The translations under genes and the position numbers were made by a program. The notes under the pieces were generated by a model. It made no database searches, was not told where the DNA came from, and worked only from the letters and a program-made list of their open reading frames with translations. DNA of 6,504 nucleotides, taken from NCBI GenBank assembly GCA_945871335.1, contig CAMBWM010000127.1, forward strand, positions 1 through 6,504. The letters run 5' to 3'. Below are positions 5,016 through 6,504 of this stretch, one piece after another; the first letter of the stretch is position 1; each line of letters begins with the position of its first letter. This stretch comes from Polaromonas sp. YR568 (lineage in GTDB: Bacteria; Pseudomonadota; Gammaproteobacteria; Burkholderiales; Burkholderiaceae).

Positions 5016-6504
5016 TGTTTGGTAATGAAAAACAGTCGCAAAGCGAATTTAAACAAGGCCTGAACAAGGTCTACACCTGGTACACCGGGGGCTTCGCTGC
5101 ATTTGTAATCCTGCTGGCTATTCTTGAGCAGATGGGTATGCCCAAAGCCTGGATCGGCTACTCGTTCCTGGCCGCCACAGTGCTTCTTTATGCCGGCATC
5201 GGCGTGATGAGCCGCACCAATGACGCTGCTGAATACTATGTGGCTGGCCGGCGCGTTCCGGCTTTGTACAACGGTATGGCCACGGGCGCTGACTGGATGT
5301 CTGCAGCCTCCTTCATCGGCATGGCCGGCACCTTGTACCTCACGGGTTATGGCGGTTTGGCTTTCATTCTGGGATGGACCGGCGGTTACTGCCTGGTGGC
5401 GCTTTTCTTGGCGCCTTACCTGCGCAAGTTCGGCCAGTTCACCATTCCTGACTTTCTGGGTGCCCGCTACGAGGGCAATCTGCCCCGCCTGATCGGTGTC
5501 TTTGCCGCCATCTTGTGCTCTTTCACCTATGTGGTGGCACAGATTTACGGCGTTGGTCTGATCACCGCGCGTCTGACAGGTCTGGCTTTTGAAGTGGGTA
5601 TTTTTGCCGGTTTGCTTGGCATTTTGGTTTGCTCGTTCCTGGGCGGCATGCGTGCCGTTACCTGGACGCAAGTTGCCCAGTACATCATTTTGATCGTTGC
5701 CTACTTGCTGCCCGTCGTATGGTTGTCGGTTAAACACACCGGCGTGCCAATTCCACAGGCTGTCTATGGCTACACACTTGAACAAGTGAGTGCCAAAGAA
5801 GAGCAACTGCTGAAAGATCCGAAAGAGCTGGAAGTGCGCGGTATTTTCAAGGCACGCTCAGACGCGGCTGTTGAAAAACTCAAGGACGTGCCGGCTGCTA
5901 TGGCGGCTGACAAAGCTGCTGCAGAGAAAAAAGTGGAAGAGCTCAAGGCATCCAATGGCCGTTTGGCGGATATCCAGGCGGCTGAAGCTGCTGTCGGCAA
6001 GCTGCCTAAGGACGAGGCTGCCGCCCGCGCTGCTTACACCGCTGCACGGACTTCCAATGCTGCACGCGCTAACCCGCCTGTTCGTCACGCCGAGCCATTC
6101 CCCGGCAAAGACGATGCTGCCCGGGACATCGCCCGCAAGAACTTCATGGCGCTGGTCTTCTGTCTGATGATTGGCACGGCAGCTTTGCCGCACATTCTGA
6201 TGCGCTACTACACCGTGCCATCGGTGCGTGAGGCCCGCGAATCGGTGAGCTGGTCGCTGTTCTTCATCTTCTTGCTCTACTTCACGGCGCCTGCGCTGGC
6301 CGTTTTGGCCAAGTTCGAGGTTTACACCGTGCTGGTGAACTCGCCCTTTGCCAACCTGCCTGAGTGGATTGCGCGATGGAGCTCGGTCGATGCCAGCCTC
6401 TTGTCCGTGGTGGACGTGAACAAGGACGGCATCTTGCAGCTGGCCGAAATCTCGATCGGCGGCGACATCATCGTGCTGGCAACCCCAGAAATCGGTGGCT
6501 TGCC
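5015..6504 (+). CDS. Sodium:solute symporter large subunit, VC_2705-like (3' partial)
   Basis: The first 496 residues of an SSS-family (TC 2.A.21) inner-membrane symporter; the gene continues past the window. ATG 5015 follows GGAG (5004-5007) and overlaps the DUF4212 stop by one base. Family marks are AAEYYVAGRRVPALYNGMA (72-90), the Gly-rich TGYGG segment (110-114), and the signature GGMRAVTWTQVAQY (210-223). Membrane helices are seen at about 26-43, 46-64, 87-110, 115-134, 157-181, 190-209, 216-238, 377-396 and 410-431, and another begins near 483. Residues 247-375 are an Ala/Lys/Glu-rich insert. Residues 467-478 match an EF-hand loop. With a basic, cytoplasmic N-terminus, both fall on the periplasmic side. 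The substrate is probably a monocarboxylate, because the family is a distant relative of the acetate permease ActP, but this is inferred. The downstream part, often followed by a nucleotide-binding regulator, is outside the window. Confidence 0.94.
   Translation, partial: MFGNEKQSQSEFKQGLNKVYTWYTGGFAAFVILLAILEQMGMPKAWIGYSFLAATVLLYAGIGVMSRTNDAAEYYVAGRRVPALYNGMATGADWMSAASFIGMAGTLYLTGYGGLAFILGWTGGYCLVALFLAPYLRKFGQFTIPDFLGARYEGNLPRLIGVFAAILCSFTYVVAQIYGVGLITARLTGLAFEVGIFAGLLGILVCSFLGGMRAVTWTQVAQYIILIVAYLLPVVWLSVKHTGVPIPQAVYGYTLEQVSAKEEQLLKDPKELEVRGIFKARSDAAVEKLKDVPAAMAADKAAAEKKVEELKASNGRLADIQAAEAAVGKLPKDEAAARAAYTAARTSNAARANPPVRHAEPFPGKDDAARDIARKNFMALVFCLMIGTAALPHILMRYYTVPSVREARESVSWSLFFIFLLYFTAPALAVLAKFEVYTVLVNSPFANLPEWIARWSSVDASLLSVVDVNKDGILQLAEISIGGDIIVLATPEIGGL

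Noticed and set aside
4964..5806. 280-codon open frame on the minus strand across the symporter genes
   Set aside because: It lies opposite the clearly coding DUF4212/SSS frame, its product is Gln/His/Gly-rich without a recognisable fold, and it has no ribosome-binding site of note. It is a shadow of high-G+C coding sequence.

Overview
The window reads as a stretch of ordinary chromosome from a betaproteobacterium, most likely a member of the Comamonadaceae (Polaromonas, Rhodoferax or Acidovorax type). The evidence is the high G+C coding sequence on one strand, the leucine-degradation gene order, a G/C-rich intergenic repeat of a kind I remember from that family, and a symporter whose long internal insert resembles the betaproteobacterial versions I recall. 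This placement is from memory and pattern, not from a search. All eight genes supported here lie on the + strand.

Region 1 (1-2055) is the end of a leucine/isovalerate catabolism operon. It holds the C-terminal half of the biotin-carrying alpha subunit of methylcrotonyl-CoA carboxylase (liuD-like, cut by the window start), followed after 48 bp by hydroxymethylglutaryl-CoA lyase (liuE/mvaB). These catalyse two late steps that convert 3-methylcrotonyl-CoA to acetoacetate and acetyl-CoA; the hydratase between them would lie upstream.

Region 2 (2056-3652) starts with a palindromic G/C-rich repeat and continues with two genes. The first is a fusion of a YbaK/EbsC-type aminoacyl-tRNA deacylase domain to a four-cysteine DUF1289 tail. 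The second is a thioredoxin-fold protein of the 2-hydroxychromene-2-carboxylate isomerase/DsbA family.

Region 3 (3653-6504) opens with the largest intergenic gap (165 bp, more A/T-rich, with a perfect GGGTTAACCC palindrome). A tightly packed set of four genes follows: a small two-helix membrane protein, a TPR protein that overlaps it by 10 bp, a DUF4212 small symporter subunit, and the large sodium:solute symporter subunit, which overlaps DUF4212 by 1 bp and runs off the window. The last two form the known small/large symporter pair (VC_2705-type, distantly ActP-like), probably for a carboxylate such as acetate. The first two may be accessory factors.

The most interesting feature is in the large symporter subunit. 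It carries an approximately 130-residue Ala/Lys/Glu-rich insert and a textbook EF-hand calcium-loop pattern, and topology reasoning places both on the periplasmic side. I see no mobile element, CRISPR array, tRNA or rRNA.
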